From: Candidatus Uhrbacteria bacterium RIFOXYB12_FULL_58_10
GTDB lineage: Bacteria > Patescibacteriota > Patescibacteriia > 2-12-FULL-57-11
Reading direction: 5' to 3'
Length of the DNA: 13,578 nt
Assembly: GCA_943359495.1 (NCBI GenBank)
Contig: CALRHY010000011.1
Span: 1-13,578 of the forward strand
This document shows, piece by piece, positions 4,453 through 12,118 of this stretch (within the stretch, counting starts at the first letter, position 1; every line of letters starts with the position of its first letter). The notes beneath the pieces are model-generated. The model was not told where the DNA came from, did not search any database, and saw only the letters and a program-made list of their open reading frames with translations. The translations under genes and the position numbers were made by a program.

Positions 4453-6141
4453 ATGTCATTTGTCGGGTTTCCTTCGGCAATCAATACGGTCCTTCCAATG
4501 GTCATTGCTGCTATTGGAGGGTTTGTTGCGTTGTTACTTCTTCGACATCGGGTACACCCCCGCTGGCTTGCCCTGCTTTTTGGATTGTCTTCCGCGTTGG
4601 CATACATCGCGTTTGCGCACGGCGCAGGACTTTCTTTTTATGGTTTGCAGGGTGACGAGACGTTTGTCATGGCTTTTTTGGAGCACGTTGCCGCAGGACA
4701 TTTTTTTTCTGACTTTTCTTACGCCGCATTGCCGCCATTTTATCCGCCGCTGTATTTCTGGATCGTCGGCGGTGTCGGTTGGCTGTTGCACTGGAACGGT
4801 GTGCAAGCCGGCAAGCTCGGGGTCGCACTTGTTTTCGGTCTTCTCCCTTTTGGGTCTGTTGTTTTGCAGGAATGGCTTTGGCGAGGACGTCCAGACACGG
4901 AACGACCATCTGCGTGGGGGATGTTGTTTGCGGCCGTTGTGTATCTTCCGGTGATTGGTTGGGAGAATGCGCTCCTCAAACCATACGAAGTTTTTACGGC
5001 CCTACTCGGTGTGCAATTAGCTGCGTTCTTTTTTGTCAGGGCGGGCGAAAAATGGTCGTGGCGTGACACTCTTTTATACGGCATCGGATTTTCTTTGCTT
5101 CTCCTTAGTTATTATTTTTGGGGGATGCAGATCGCTATCGCGGGGATTCTTTCTTTTGTCGTCTTTCGCACCTCTCTTGTCCGACGTCTTGGATCGTATG
5201 CCTTGGTTGGTTGTCTTGCGCTTCTTGGTTCCATGCCATTCTGGCTGCCATACCTGATCTCAATGACGCACGGATTTTCTGCAGCCCAAGGAACATTTCT
5301 TTCAGTACAGGATTTTGATTTGTTTGTGCCATTTTTTTCTTGGCAGGTAAGTGGCTTGGTTTTTTTGGGTGGTCTCGTTGTTTTTGTACGTTGGTATCGT
5401 CAACCGCTCATACGGAGTCTGGCGCTCTTGGCGCTGACACCATATCTCTGGCAGCTTTGTGGCGCAGTGCTGTTCCTGCTCGGCAAGCAACCGCTTCTTC
5501 CAGCAAAACCTTTTCTGTTTTTTGGTGGTGCAGCATTTGTGACTGCGGCAGGATGGGGAATAGGGTTTTTTAAAACACGAGACGTTTCTCGACGGCAGTC
5601 GCTTGCTTTTGGGACCGTCGCCGTTACGCTTGCTACTCTTGTTTCGTTTGGTGGATTTTTTGTTTCGCAGCCGGAGACGCAAGCGGCGTTCTTTCGCATG
5701 CGGGCACCATCTGCAGAGGTGCAAGAATTAGACGCGTTCTTCCACGTTCATCCGGAATTTCTTCACCACACCTATCTTTCTTCTGGGATCGGCCAGCTTT
5801 CCGCCTTTGTCCCGCTCGACATTTTCATCCAACCAACGGTACACTTTTCGCACCCCGCAGCTCGCTGGCCGGAACGCTTCGCCTTTTTGGTAGAGCTTGC
5901 AGTGAGCGGGGACGCAACGGTGTTTGCAGAACGTCTCCAGGAAACGCCTTGGGGTTCGGTTAACGGATTGCTGCTTTATCGCTCCGACGACACCTACTCA
6001 CTCTTCTTCCAAGAAGATGCTTGGCCGAACGGCACGCGGGAACGGGTGATTGCCATTCCGGCCGCGCTGGTGTCAGATGTCTTGTGGCAGGAGCAAACAC
6101 ATATCGGTGATTTTTTTGTCTTTACCAGGCGGACTCCCTAA
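4453..6141 (+). CDS. GT-C membrane glycosyltransferase, AftA-like (arabinofuranosyltransferase N-terminal type)
   Basis: A 562-residue membrane protein with about ten or more hydrophobic segments over the first 400 residues and a soluble C-terminal part (about 400-562). An acidic motif GDE (67-69) lies in the first long outside loop, where GT-C enzymes keep the catalytic Asp/Glu. It is followed by LPPFYPPLYFW (93-103), which resembles the FYPPGYFW region of mycobacterial AftA. Such enzymes transfer a sugar from a polyprenyl-phosphate donor to a surface glycan at the outer face of the membrane. The exact sugar cannot be read. ATG 4453 gives a leading membrane segment; there is no strong Shine-Dalgarno. 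A small exported protein gene follows 7 nt later in the same direction, so they are probably cotranscribed. Confidence 0.75.
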   Translation: MSFVGFPSAINTVLPMVIAAIGGFVALLLLRHRVHPRWLALLFGLSSALAYIAFAHGAGLSFYGLQGDETFVMAFLEHVAAGHFFSDFSYAALPPFYPPLYFWIVGGVGWLLHWNGVQAGKLGVALVFGLLPFGSVVLQEWLWRGRPDTERPSAWGMLFAAVVYLPVIGWENALLKPYEVFTALLGVQLAAFFFVRAGEKWSWRDTLLYGIGFSLLLLSYYFWGMQIAIAGILSFVVFRTSLVRRLGSYALVGCLALLGSMPFWLPYLISMTHGFSAAQGTFLSVQDFDLFVPFFSWQVSGLVFLGGLVVFVRWYRQPLIRSLALLALTPYLWQLCGAVLFLLGKQPLLPAKPFLFFGGAAFVTAAGWGIGFFKTRDVSRRQSLAFGTVAVTLATLVSFGGFFVSQPETQAAFFRMRAPSAEVQELDAFFHVHPEFLHHTYLSSGIGQLSAFVPLDIFIQPTVHFSHPAARWPERFAFLVELAVSGDATVFAERLQETPWGSVNGLLLYRSDDTYSLFFQEDAWPNGTRERVIAIPAALVSDVLWQEQTHIGDFFVFTRRTP

Positions 6142-6148
6142 TGATGTT

Positions 6149-6616
6149 ATGAAAAAACGATCCTCTCTTCTTCTTGTTGGTGCGCTTGCGGTGCTTATAA
6201 CCAGTGCTGTTGTTTCGGTTCACGCACGCGCAGCAGAATCGTATGATGCGGCACTGCAAACGTTCCGTCTTGTTGGAGACGTTAACGAAACACTGGTGAC
6301 CACATTGCCGACCGACCTCGCACGCGGTTCCGCACCCAAAGATCTCCTTGAAGTTTTTTCTGCCGCCGTTCGTCGGGAAGACGCGGCTTGGGATGCGTTG
6401 ACTGCCGCTCGCCCATGGTGGGGAGCATTCGGTGTTGGTGAGGATCAGCGGGTTTTGGGTGCAGCAATGCAAGAGCGCGATGCAATGCGAAACGTCCAAT
6501 CGGTTATGCAACAGCTCGCGGTAACTTCACCCGATGCTTGGTCGCCACACATTGCCGCACTGCGCGATTCCATTGATATGTTTGTAAGCGGACATGTGAT
6601 GGTGATGAGGAAGTAA
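6149..6616 (+). CDS. Small exported protein of unknown function
   Basis: A 155-residue protein starting MKKRSSLLLVGALAVLITSAVVS: a basic n-region, hydrophobic core and a likely signal-peptidase site near VHARA/AES at about residues 28-29. The mature part is mostly helical, with conserved-looking Trp pairs (ARPWWGAFG) and no recognised domain, cysteine or metal motif. I chose ATG 6149 because it begins the signal peptide and lies 7 nt after the glycosyltransferase stop; the frame runs further upstream only through that gene. Pairing with a GT-C transferase suggests a cell-envelope role (inference). Confidence 0.72.
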   Translation: MKKRSSLLLVGALAVLITSAVVSVHARAAESYDAALQTFRLVGDVNETLVTTLPTDLARGSAPKDLLEVFSAAVRREDAAWDALTAARPWWGAFGVGEDQRVLGAAMQERDAMRNVQSVMQQLAVTSPDAWSPHIAALRDSIDMFVSGHVMVMRK

Positions 6617-6638
6617 TTCTCAAATAATACATCAACGA

Positions 6639-6705
6639 TGCCGGTAGGGGGTTTGGGGGACGGCGACCCTGTTTTGCCGGTAGGACACCGTTCGGTAGGC
6701 AGGTG
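6639..6705. repeat. G-rich repeat patch with TGCCGGTAGG units
   Basis: TGCCGGTAGG occurs at 6639-6648 and 6675-6684, and again at 2834-2843, with a degenerate TTCGGTAGGCAGG near 6691-6703. Between them lies a G-rich 22-mer (6645-6666, GGGGG-TTT-GGGGG core) that recurs exactly at 13383-13404. This patch follows the exported-protein gene and looks non-coding. Confidence 0.6.
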
Positions 6706-6729
6706 TGTGAACACTGATAAAAGTATATT

Positions 6730-6880
6730 GTCATTGCGTCTTCGAGACCCTGAGGGGTCCTCAGACCCTCGAACGGGAGGAGTCCGTCGGGGACGACGCG
6801 GCAATCCAGTCGGCCGGATCGGACGTCATTGTTGTTCCGAATCGTGGATTGCCGCGTCGCCAGACGCTCCTCGCAATGAC
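6730..6880. repeat. 151-bp inverted-repeat element (GTCATTGCG...CGCAATGAC)
   Basis: The ends are GTCATTGCG (6730-6738) and its complement CGCAATGAC (6872-6880). An inner pair, CGACGCGGCAATCCA (6794-6808) and its complement (6845-6859), is a perfect 15-bp match. A small hairpin CTGAGG-GGT-CCTCAG lies in the left part. The pattern matches the common dispersed 'CATTGCGAGGAGC...GGCAATCCA' intergenic repeat seen in many bacteria. It has no coding sense. Confidence 0.72.
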
Positions 6881-6936
6881 AGAGTCGTGCTTTGGGATTC
6901 GCAAAAAGGAACGTCGGACGATCTGGAAAAAAAAAT

Positions 6937-6982
6937 AAATCAAAAGAGCGCCTCTTGGAAACAAGAGGAGCTCTTTTGATTT
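6937..6982 (-). terminator. Rho-independent terminator of the DHH-family gene
   Basis: AAATCAAAAGAGC and its complement GCTCTTTTGATTT, plus CCTCTTG/CAAGAGG, form a stem of about 20 bp with one mismatch and a GAAA-type loop. On the minus strand it is followed by ATTTATTTTTTTTT. It starts 7 nt after the DHH gene stop and may also work on the plus strand. Confidence 0.92.
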
Positions 6983-6988
6983 CGATTA

Positions 6989-8128
6989 TTATTCTTTTTC
7001 CCCCTTCCGTATCTTTTCCAACACCAGCCGCTCTGCATCCACCAGCGCCGTTCCTGCAGGGAGCGAAAAGAGAACTTGGCGTGGCGAACCGACAGGCTTC
7101 CAGTCATTTGCGATCGCGAAGACGTCTGTACCTTGGTGTGTGTGCAAAATACCGTGCACGATGTTGTCCTGCCCTTCGTAGAGGACACAGGAGAGGGCAA
7201 TGTCTGGCGATGCGCCGAGCAGGTCTTCGACAATGCCGGTGAGTTCTTCTTCTTTTGCACCAGCACTCACAAAATCTTGGCGGGTCAACAACGTCCAGGC
7301 CAGTTTTTGTTCGGAGTCCGTGCGTAGGCGAACGAGTGCGCGGCCCCACAAGCGGAGCGTTTCGATATTTTTGTTGCGATACAGTTCGCCGACGATGCGT
7401 TCACGTTCGGCGCCGCGTGTCACCAGGTCGGCAGCAATCGTTAGCGTCTTTGGCGAGACGTTGTCTGTTTTAAAATTCCGTGTTTTGCCAATGACACCAG
7501 CGAGCAGTGCGGTGGCAGATGTTCCTTGGACAGAATCCGGATGTTTCTCCCGCAAGAGGTCGTAAACGATTTCTGAGACAGCCGTCGCTTTCATGTCGAC
7601 GACGTTGACCGCACCGAAGCGTTCGTTGGCTGGAGAGTGGTCGATGTTTAAAATAGGAACGGTCCGCCAAAAGTCTGGCGCACTGCGATAGACGGCACCG
7701 AGCGCATCCATGTCTTGTGCGCCGACGGTGATCGCGAGGTCGTAGCGGTACGGCGTCGCTTCGGCGCGCACGTGTTCAGCGCTCCAATTTTCGGCTTGCG
7801 GCGTGAGCATGATGCGGAGCTCATCGCCAGCAATGGTGTAGGCAATGTTTTCCAGTTTGATGTTTTGGACTGGGACAGAGATCACGAAATGTTGTAGTGC
7901 GCCAAGGGTTGGGCGAATCGCATCTGCGCCAGAGAAGAGTTTGTGTTCTGCTTTTGCGCTATAACCATCGCTGACGATATCGACGGATTTCCCCATGCTC
8001 TTGAGATGCGCGGCCAACGAAAGACCGGCGCCGATTTCATCGATGCCAGCGGCGTGGGGAAGTGCGATCAAGATTTTTTGTCCGCGCCCCGCTGCTTCCA
8101 AAAATTGTTCGTGATTCGTCAGTGCCAT
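6989..8128 (-). CDS. DHH/DHHA1 family protein (NrnA-like) with a degenerate metal site
   Basis: This 379-residue protein has the two-domain layout of NrnA-type DHH phosphoesterases, which cut oligoribonucleotides and pAp with two Mn ions. The order is kept but key residues differ. Motif I is PHAAGIDEIGAG (24-35) instead of HxxPDGDAxGS, motif II VGAQD (135-139) has Gly where an Asp is usual, motif III is IDHS (162-165) instead of DHH, and motif IV GKTRNF (214-219) replaces TDTGxF. The C-terminal half (about 260-379) is a DHHA1-like substrate-binding domain. It may be a non-catalytic or altered-activity member. ATG 8128 lies about 28 nt downstream of a near-consensus promoter's start site, and the gene is monocistronic with its own terminator. 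Confidence 0.82.
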   Translation of the reverse strand: MALTNHEQFLEAAGRGQKILIALPHAAGIDEIGAGLSLAAHLKSMGKSVDIVSDGYSAKAEHKLFSGADAIRPTLGALQHFVISVPVQNIKLENIAYTIAGDELRIMLTPQAENWSAEHVRAEATPYRYDLAITVGAQDMDALGAVYRSAPDFWRTVPILNIDHSPANERFGAVNVVDMKATAVSEIVYDLLREKHPDSVQGTSATALLAGVIGKTRNFKTDNVSPKTLTIAADLVTRGAERERIVGELYRNKNIETLRLWGRALVRLRTDSEQKLAWTLLTRQDFVSAGAKEEELTGIVEDLLGASPDIALSCVLYEGQDNIVHGILHTHQGTDVFAIANDWKPVGSPRQVLFSLPAGTALVDAERLVLEKIRKGEKE

Positions 8129-8162
8129 GAGATCGACTTTTTTCTCGTATTCTTGATGGGGG

Positions 8163-8191
8163 AATATACCCGTTCAAACAAGGCCTGTCAA
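8163..8191 (-). promoter_or_regulatory. Near-consensus sigma70 promoter for the DHH gene
   Basis: On the minus strand, -35 TTGACA (8191-8186), a 17-nt spacer, and -10 TATATT (8168-8163). Transcription should start near 8156. Confidence 0.88.
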
Positions 8192-8234
8192 CGCAATAGT
8201 GTCAAAAGAGGCAAACAGGGTGGTTTGAGAAGAT

Positions 8235-8274
8235 AAAAAAACGCGGCCGGAGAGTCTCGGAGACCCAGCGGCCG
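8235..8274 (-). terminator. Terminator of the unknown 130-residue protein gene
   Basis: On the minus strand CGGCCG pairs with CGGCCG around an inner GTCT-CCG-AGAC hairpin, followed by CG and seven T residues. It begins about 20 nt after that gene's stop. Confidence 0.72.
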
Positions 8275-8294
8275 GTGCGTGTGCGACGTGTACG

Positions 8295-8687
8295 TCAGGA
8301 TGCGCTGACCTCATATGGGAAGGTACTGGCAGCGCAATGGGCGACGACTTGTCGTTTTGTGATCACCAGACGCCCGATGATGCGGTTGAAACCTTTTCCA
8401 TACGGTTTGAGTGTTTCGAGCTCGAGTGTCAGATCCCGCAGGCTCTCGTCGCCGGCAACGATGACGTGGAATGTATAGCTGGCTTTCTCCGCCACATTGC
8501 GAAGAAAGTCCATGCTGTTCTCTTGGCGCGAGGTGATCGACAGCTCGCCAAGTCCGCTTGCGACCGCCTGTTTCATGGCGGCGCAGAGGACGTGGGTTCG
8601 CGCCATGGTGTACCGCGAATCGTCCATCTTGTCCGCAGCAAAGTAGAATTTTGCGCTTCCTCCGACCGGTTGTTTCTGTCGAGCCAT
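8295..8687 (-). CDS. Unrecognised 130-residue protein
   Basis: I do not recognise this family. It starts MARQKQPVGGSAKFYFAADKM and appears to be a compact alpha/beta soluble protein with no membrane segment or signal peptide. The middle (SITSRQENSMDFLRNVAEKASYTFHVIVAGDE) alternates helix and strand character, and the end has ITKRQVVAHC. No catalytic motif stands out. ATG 8687 is preceded by GGGAGG at good spacing; the frame opens 15 codons further up, but that lies in the leader. It has a clear promoter (8733-8761), a leader with a CAGGC-ACTTCC-GCCTG hairpin (8706-8721), and a terminator, so it is a real, separately expressed gene, divergent from valS. Confidence 0.72.
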   Translation of the reverse strand: MARQKQPVGGSAKFYFAADKMDDSRYTMARTHVLCAAMKQAVASGLGELSITSRQENSMDFLRNVAEKASYTFHVIVAGDESLRDLTLELETLKPYGKGFNRIIGRLVITKRQVVAHCAASTFPYEVSAS

Positions 8688-8732
8688 TTTGACCCTCCCT
8701 ACCCCAGGCGGAAGTGCCTGTGAGTTGGCCAA

Positions 8733-8761
8733 AATCTAGCATTTTTTGTTTGTGTTGTCTA
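8733..8761 (-). promoter_or_regulatory. Sigma70-type promoter for the 130-residue protein gene
   Basis: On the minus strand, -35 TAGACA (8761-8756), 17 nt, then -10 TAGATT (8738-8733) with a TGC extension. Confidence 0.7.
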
Positions 8762-8806
8762 GGGTTTGGCGGTGCACACCCCCTTTCGCCTGTTCGTTCG
8801 CATTGC

Positions 8807-8812
8807 TATAGT
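8807..8812 (+). promoter_or_regulatory. Extended -10 element upstream of valS
   Basis: TGCTATAGT ends at 8812: TATAGT with a TGn extension. No good -35 is visible. The start site would be near 8819, only about 16 nt before the ValRS ATG, giving a short leader without a Shine-Dalgarno. Confidence 0.5.
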
Positions 8813-8834
8813 GGCGCAACACCACTTTTTTGCT

Positions 8835-11800
8835 ATGGAAACAGAAAACGACCTTCCCAAAGCCTACGACGCTAGTCTCTACGAAGACGCCATCTCCCGC
8901 CGCTGGGAAGAGAGCGGTTTTTATAATCCGGACAACCTGCCAGGGGAGCGGACGGAGCCCTACAGTATTTTGATGCCGCCACCAAACGTCACCGGTGTTT
9001 TGCATTTGGGACATGCATTGGAAAACGCGCTGATGGATACCATGGCACGCTATCAACGCATGCGCGGTAAACGCGTCTTGCTTGTCCCAGGGACTGATCA
9101 CGCTGCCATTGCGACGCAAGCAAAAGTAGAAAAACGTTTGCAAGCAGAAGGAATGATCAATCCGCGCAAGGAATTAGGGCGGGAAAAGTTGGTGGAAAAA
9201 ATCCGTGCTTTTGCCGACGAATCACAGGCGACGATTTTGGGCCAGGTGCGCAAGATGGGGACGAGTTGCGATTGGTCACGCCTTGCCTATACCTTTGATG
9301 CGGCACGGAACATTGCGGTCAACGAACTTTTTTTTCGCATGCATCGCGACGGTCTCATCTATCGCGGCTATCGCGTGGTGAACTGGTCGGTCAAAGGGCA
9401 ATCGACTTGCTCTGATGACGAAATTCAGCACATGGAGCGTCCGTCGAAATTGTATACGTTCAAGTACTCCAAAGATTTTCCGATCACCATCGCAACGACG
9501 CGGCCGGAAACGAAATTGGGTGACACTGCTGTTGCTGTACATCCTTCCGATACACGCTACACGCAATACATCGGCAAGACATTTACCGCCGATGTTGGTG
9601 CGGTAGAACCTTTGAAGATCAAGATCATTGCTGATGAAGGTGTGGATCCATCCTTTGGGACGGGTGCGCTTGGTGTGACGCCGGCGCACAGCCCGATCGA
9701 TTTTGCGATGTACGAAAAACAAAAAGCGAAAGGGGATCCGATTGAAATCATTCCAGTGATTGACGCAGATGGAAAGATGACGGCAGAAACGGGCGCGTAT
9801 GCCGGACTGACAGTCGAAGTAGCGCGGGAAAAATTTGTCGGCTGGCTCAAAGAGCATGATCTGCTCGAAAAAGAAGAGGACATTGTCCAGAATGTTGGCA
9901 CGTCGGAGCGGTATGGCGACGTGATCGAATCCTTACCGATGACGCAGTGGTGGTTGGACATGAACAAAACAATACCAAGCCGCGGCAAGAGCCTGCGTGA
10001 TTTGATGCGCGAGGCAGTGACCACTGGTTTGGCTGGTGATGAGACAAAAAAAGTCACGATCACACCGAACCGTTTTACAAAACTCTATCTTGATCGCGTC
10101 GAGAATCTTCGTGACTGGTGTTTGTCGCGCCAATTGTGGTGGGGACATCGTATTCCGGTGTGGTATCGCGACGAAGAAATGTGCGTGAGTGCAATGGCTC
10201 CGTCTGGCGATGGTTGGGAGCAAGATCCAGACACCCTTGATACGTGGTTCAGTTCCGGCTCTTGGCCATTCTCAACGCTCGGCTGGCCGCGTACCAAGGT
10301 TATTTTTGTTCGCCATGGTGAAGCAATGTCGAATGCAAAAGGATTCAATGACGGCATTATTGGCAACGGTGAAAATGTTTTGACCGAACGTGGTGAAGGA
10401 CAGGTCAAAGAACGTGCAAAAGCTCTGAAAGATTCCGGTGCGGTCGCGATTATTGCTTCGCCTATCACTCGGGCAAAACAAACCGCAACGATGATGGGGG
10501 AGGCATTGCAGATTCCAGTAACATTCGACGATCGGTTGCGCGAGATTGGTTTTGGGTCCTACGACGGCAAGGATCCTGTCGCTTTCGACAAAGCGCGCGG
10601 GTTTTTTGATGGATGGAAAAAGCAACCATTTGCCGATGCAGAGTCGTATCCGAGTGTGCACGAACGTTCGCACCATGCGCTGAAAGAAATTTTGGCGACC
10701 TATGCAGGCAAGACGGTCGTCGTTGTGACGCATGGCGATACGCTCGCAGTAATGCGCGAGTTTGGTGTGGCAGGCGACAAATCGTATGGCTATCCAGAAC
10801 CAGCAGGCGCGGTCGAAATCTCATTTTCTGCAGACGGGAAACAGACAGATGATCTCGCAGTGTTTCATCCGACCAGTTGGATGCAGATGGGCTATGAGAT
10901 TTTGTATCTCTGGCTGATGCGCATGATTTTGATGAGTGCCTACACCTTGGATGATGTACCTTTTAAAGATGCCTACATCCACGGCATGGTTCGTAATAAA
11001 GAAGGACAGAAGTTTTCGAAGTCCATGGGAAATGGTCTGGATCCTTTGGATGTCGTCAAACAATACGGTTGCGATGCACTGCGCATTAGCTTGCTCCTTG
11101 GGATCACTCCGGGAAACGACTCTCGCTATTCAGAAGAAAAAATTGAAAGCGGAAGAAATTTTGTGAACAAGTTGTGGAACATTGGGCGGTATGTGCTGAC
11201 GACAACGCAGAAACCACGAGCCGTACATGATCCACAACGGCCAACGGATTTTCCTTTCCAATACGGCACGCTGCATCAACCTCCAATAATTTCGACCAAG
11301 GCCGACGCTTGGATTATTGGTCGCTTGGCACTGACACACGAGACAGTGACCAAACATCTTGAACAGTATAATTTTTCTGCTGCTGGAGAAGCACTGCGTG
11401 AATTCACCTGGAATGATTTTGCCGATTGGTATCTCGAGATTAGCAAAGTGCAACGTACTGGCGATGCTGAGGCGCAGGCCGGTACCGACTTTTTGTTGCG
11501 CTGGGTGCTGGGAGTGCTCTTACGTCTTTGGCATCCGTTCATGCCCTTTGTGACCGAGGTTCTTTGGAAAGAGTTAACGGAAAAGGATGACGCCGACAAT
11601 CTCTTGTTGGTGACTGCTTGGCCAGAGTTACAAGCGCATCTCAAAGATTCCGCAGATATACTGCAACCGTATCAAGATCTCGTCACTGCTATTCGGGCAC
11701 TACGGGCCGAGCATCATCTCCAACCAAAGCAAGTCCTCGAGGTTTTTGTGGATCACGTGGATGATCAAATGAAAAAGGAGATTGCTTGGATGCAGCGTCT

Positions 11801-12104
11801 GACAAATACGACGATCACGCTCGGCGCACCAGAAAAAGCAGACGGTTTGGCACGGGCGGTTGTCGGAGAGACGACGTTGTATATGGACACTGCGGCGGGC
11901 GTCGATGTTGCTGCAGAGTGTGCACGTCTCACCAAAGAAGCGGAGAATCTGGAACGGTATCTCGTGACCGTGGATGCAAAACTGGCAAATGAAGAGTTCG
12001 CATCCAAAGCTCCTCCTGCAGTTCTTGAGAAAGAAAAAGGGAAACGTGCGGCTGCTGCTGGGGAGCTGGCAAAGATTCAAGAACAGCTGAAGCTGCTACA
12101 ATAG
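8835..12104 (+). CDS. valS: Valyl-tRNA synthetase with an inserted histidine-phosphatase domain
   Basis: ValRS attaches valine to tRNA-Val. From ATG 8835 it has 1089 residues. Seen in order: PPPNVTGVLHLGH with HLGH at 57-60; the CP1 editing domain with TIATTRPET and GTGALGVTPAHSPID; LSRQLWWGHRIPVWY; DTWFSSGSWPFSTLGWP ending at 485; a foreign domain 486-670; FHPTSWMQMGYEILYLWLMRMI; KFSKS at 726-730; the anticodon-binding domain; and a C-terminal coiled coil rich in Lys/Glu. The inserted domain is a complete phosphoglycerate-mutase-like histidine phosphatase: RHGE with His494, Arg546 (SPITRAKQT), Glu570 (REIGFGSYDG) and His633 (VTHGD). The ValRS parts run on unbroken on both sides in one frame. 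Start: ATG 8835 follows an extended -10; the frame's earlier ATG at 8766 would include promoter sequence. tyrS follows after 14 nt. Confidence 0.97.
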   Translation: METENDLPKAYDASLYEDAISRRWEESGFYNPDNLPGERTEPYSILMPPPNVTGVLHLGHALENALMDTMARYQRMRGKRVLLVPGTDHAAIATQAKVEKRLQAEGMINPRKELGREKLVEKIRAFADESQATILGQVRKMGTSCDWSRLAYTFDAARNIAVNELFFRMHRDGLIYRGYRVVNWSVKGQSTCSDDEIQHMERPSKLYTFKYSKDFPITIATTRPETKLGDTAVAVHPSDTRYTQYIGKTFTADVGAVEPLKIKIIADEGVDPSFGTGALGVTPAHSPIDFAMYEKQKAKGDPIEIIPVIDADGKMTAETGAYAGLTVEVAREKFVGWLKEHDLLEKEEDIVQNVGTSERYGDVIESLPMTQWWLDMNKTIPSRGKSLRDLMREAVTTGLAGDETKKVTITPNRFTKLYLDRVENLRDWCLSRQLWWGHRIPVWYRDEEMCVSAMAPSGDGWEQDPDTLDTWFSSGSWPFSTLGWPRTKVIFVRHGEAMSNAKGFNDGIIGNGENVLTERGEGQVKERAKALKDSGAVAIIASPITRAKQTATMMGEALQIPVTFDDRLREIGFGSYDGKDPVAFDKARGFFDGWKKQPFADAESYPSVHERSHHALKEILATYAGKTVVVVTHGDTLAVMREFGVAGDKSYGYPEPAGAVEISFSADGKQTDDLAVFHPTSWMQMGYEILYLWLMRMILMSAYTLDDVPFKDAYIHGMVRNKEGQKFSKSMGNGLDPLDVVKQYGCDALRISLLLGITPGNDSRYSEEKIESGRNFVNKLWNIGRYVLTTTQKPRAVHDPQRPTDFPFQYGTLHQPPIISTKADAWIIGRLALTHETVTKHLEQYNFSAAGEALREFTWNDFADWYLEISKVQRTGDAEAQAGTDFLLRWVLGVLLRLWHPFMPFVTEVLWKELTEKDDADNLLLVTAWPELQAHLKDSADILQPYQDLVTAIRALRAEHHLQPKQVLEVFVDHVDDQMKKEIAWMQRLTNTTITLGAPEKADGLARAVVGETTLYMDTAAGVDVAAECARLTKEAENLERYLVTVDAKLANEEFASKAPPAVLEKEKGKRAAAAGELAKIQEQLKLLQ
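10290..10844 (+). other. Histidine-phosphatase domain inside ValRS (sub-feature)
   Basis: These bases encode ValRS residues 486-670. The segment has no counterpart in standard ValRS, where GWP is followed within a few residues by the (F/Y)(Y/H)PTS strand. It begins TKVIFVRHGEAMSN and ends near AGAVEISFSADG, the first and last strands of the phosphatase fold, so a whole domain sits in a surface loop between the editing domain and the KMSKS half of the active site. Closest by eye are phosphoglycerate-mutase/CobC-like members; the substrate is unknown. Confidence 0.93.
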
Positions 12105-12118
12105 AAACAATCCCCTGT

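Noticed and set aside
6445..6979. Frames on both strands through 6638-6979
   Set aside because: They run through inverted and G-rich repeats and show no protein-like pattern.
9557..10063. Long minus-strand frame inside valS (168 codons), and similar antisense frames across valS and tyrS
   Set aside because: Antisense shadows of strongly conserved synthetase genes, with no motif or ribosome site.
10281..10880. Assembly join of a separate phosphatase gene into valS
   Set aside because: The frame is uninterrupted at both junctions, both parts keep all their motifs, and there is no start or stop or ribosome site at the borders. An accidental join would rarely be so exact; reads could still confirm.
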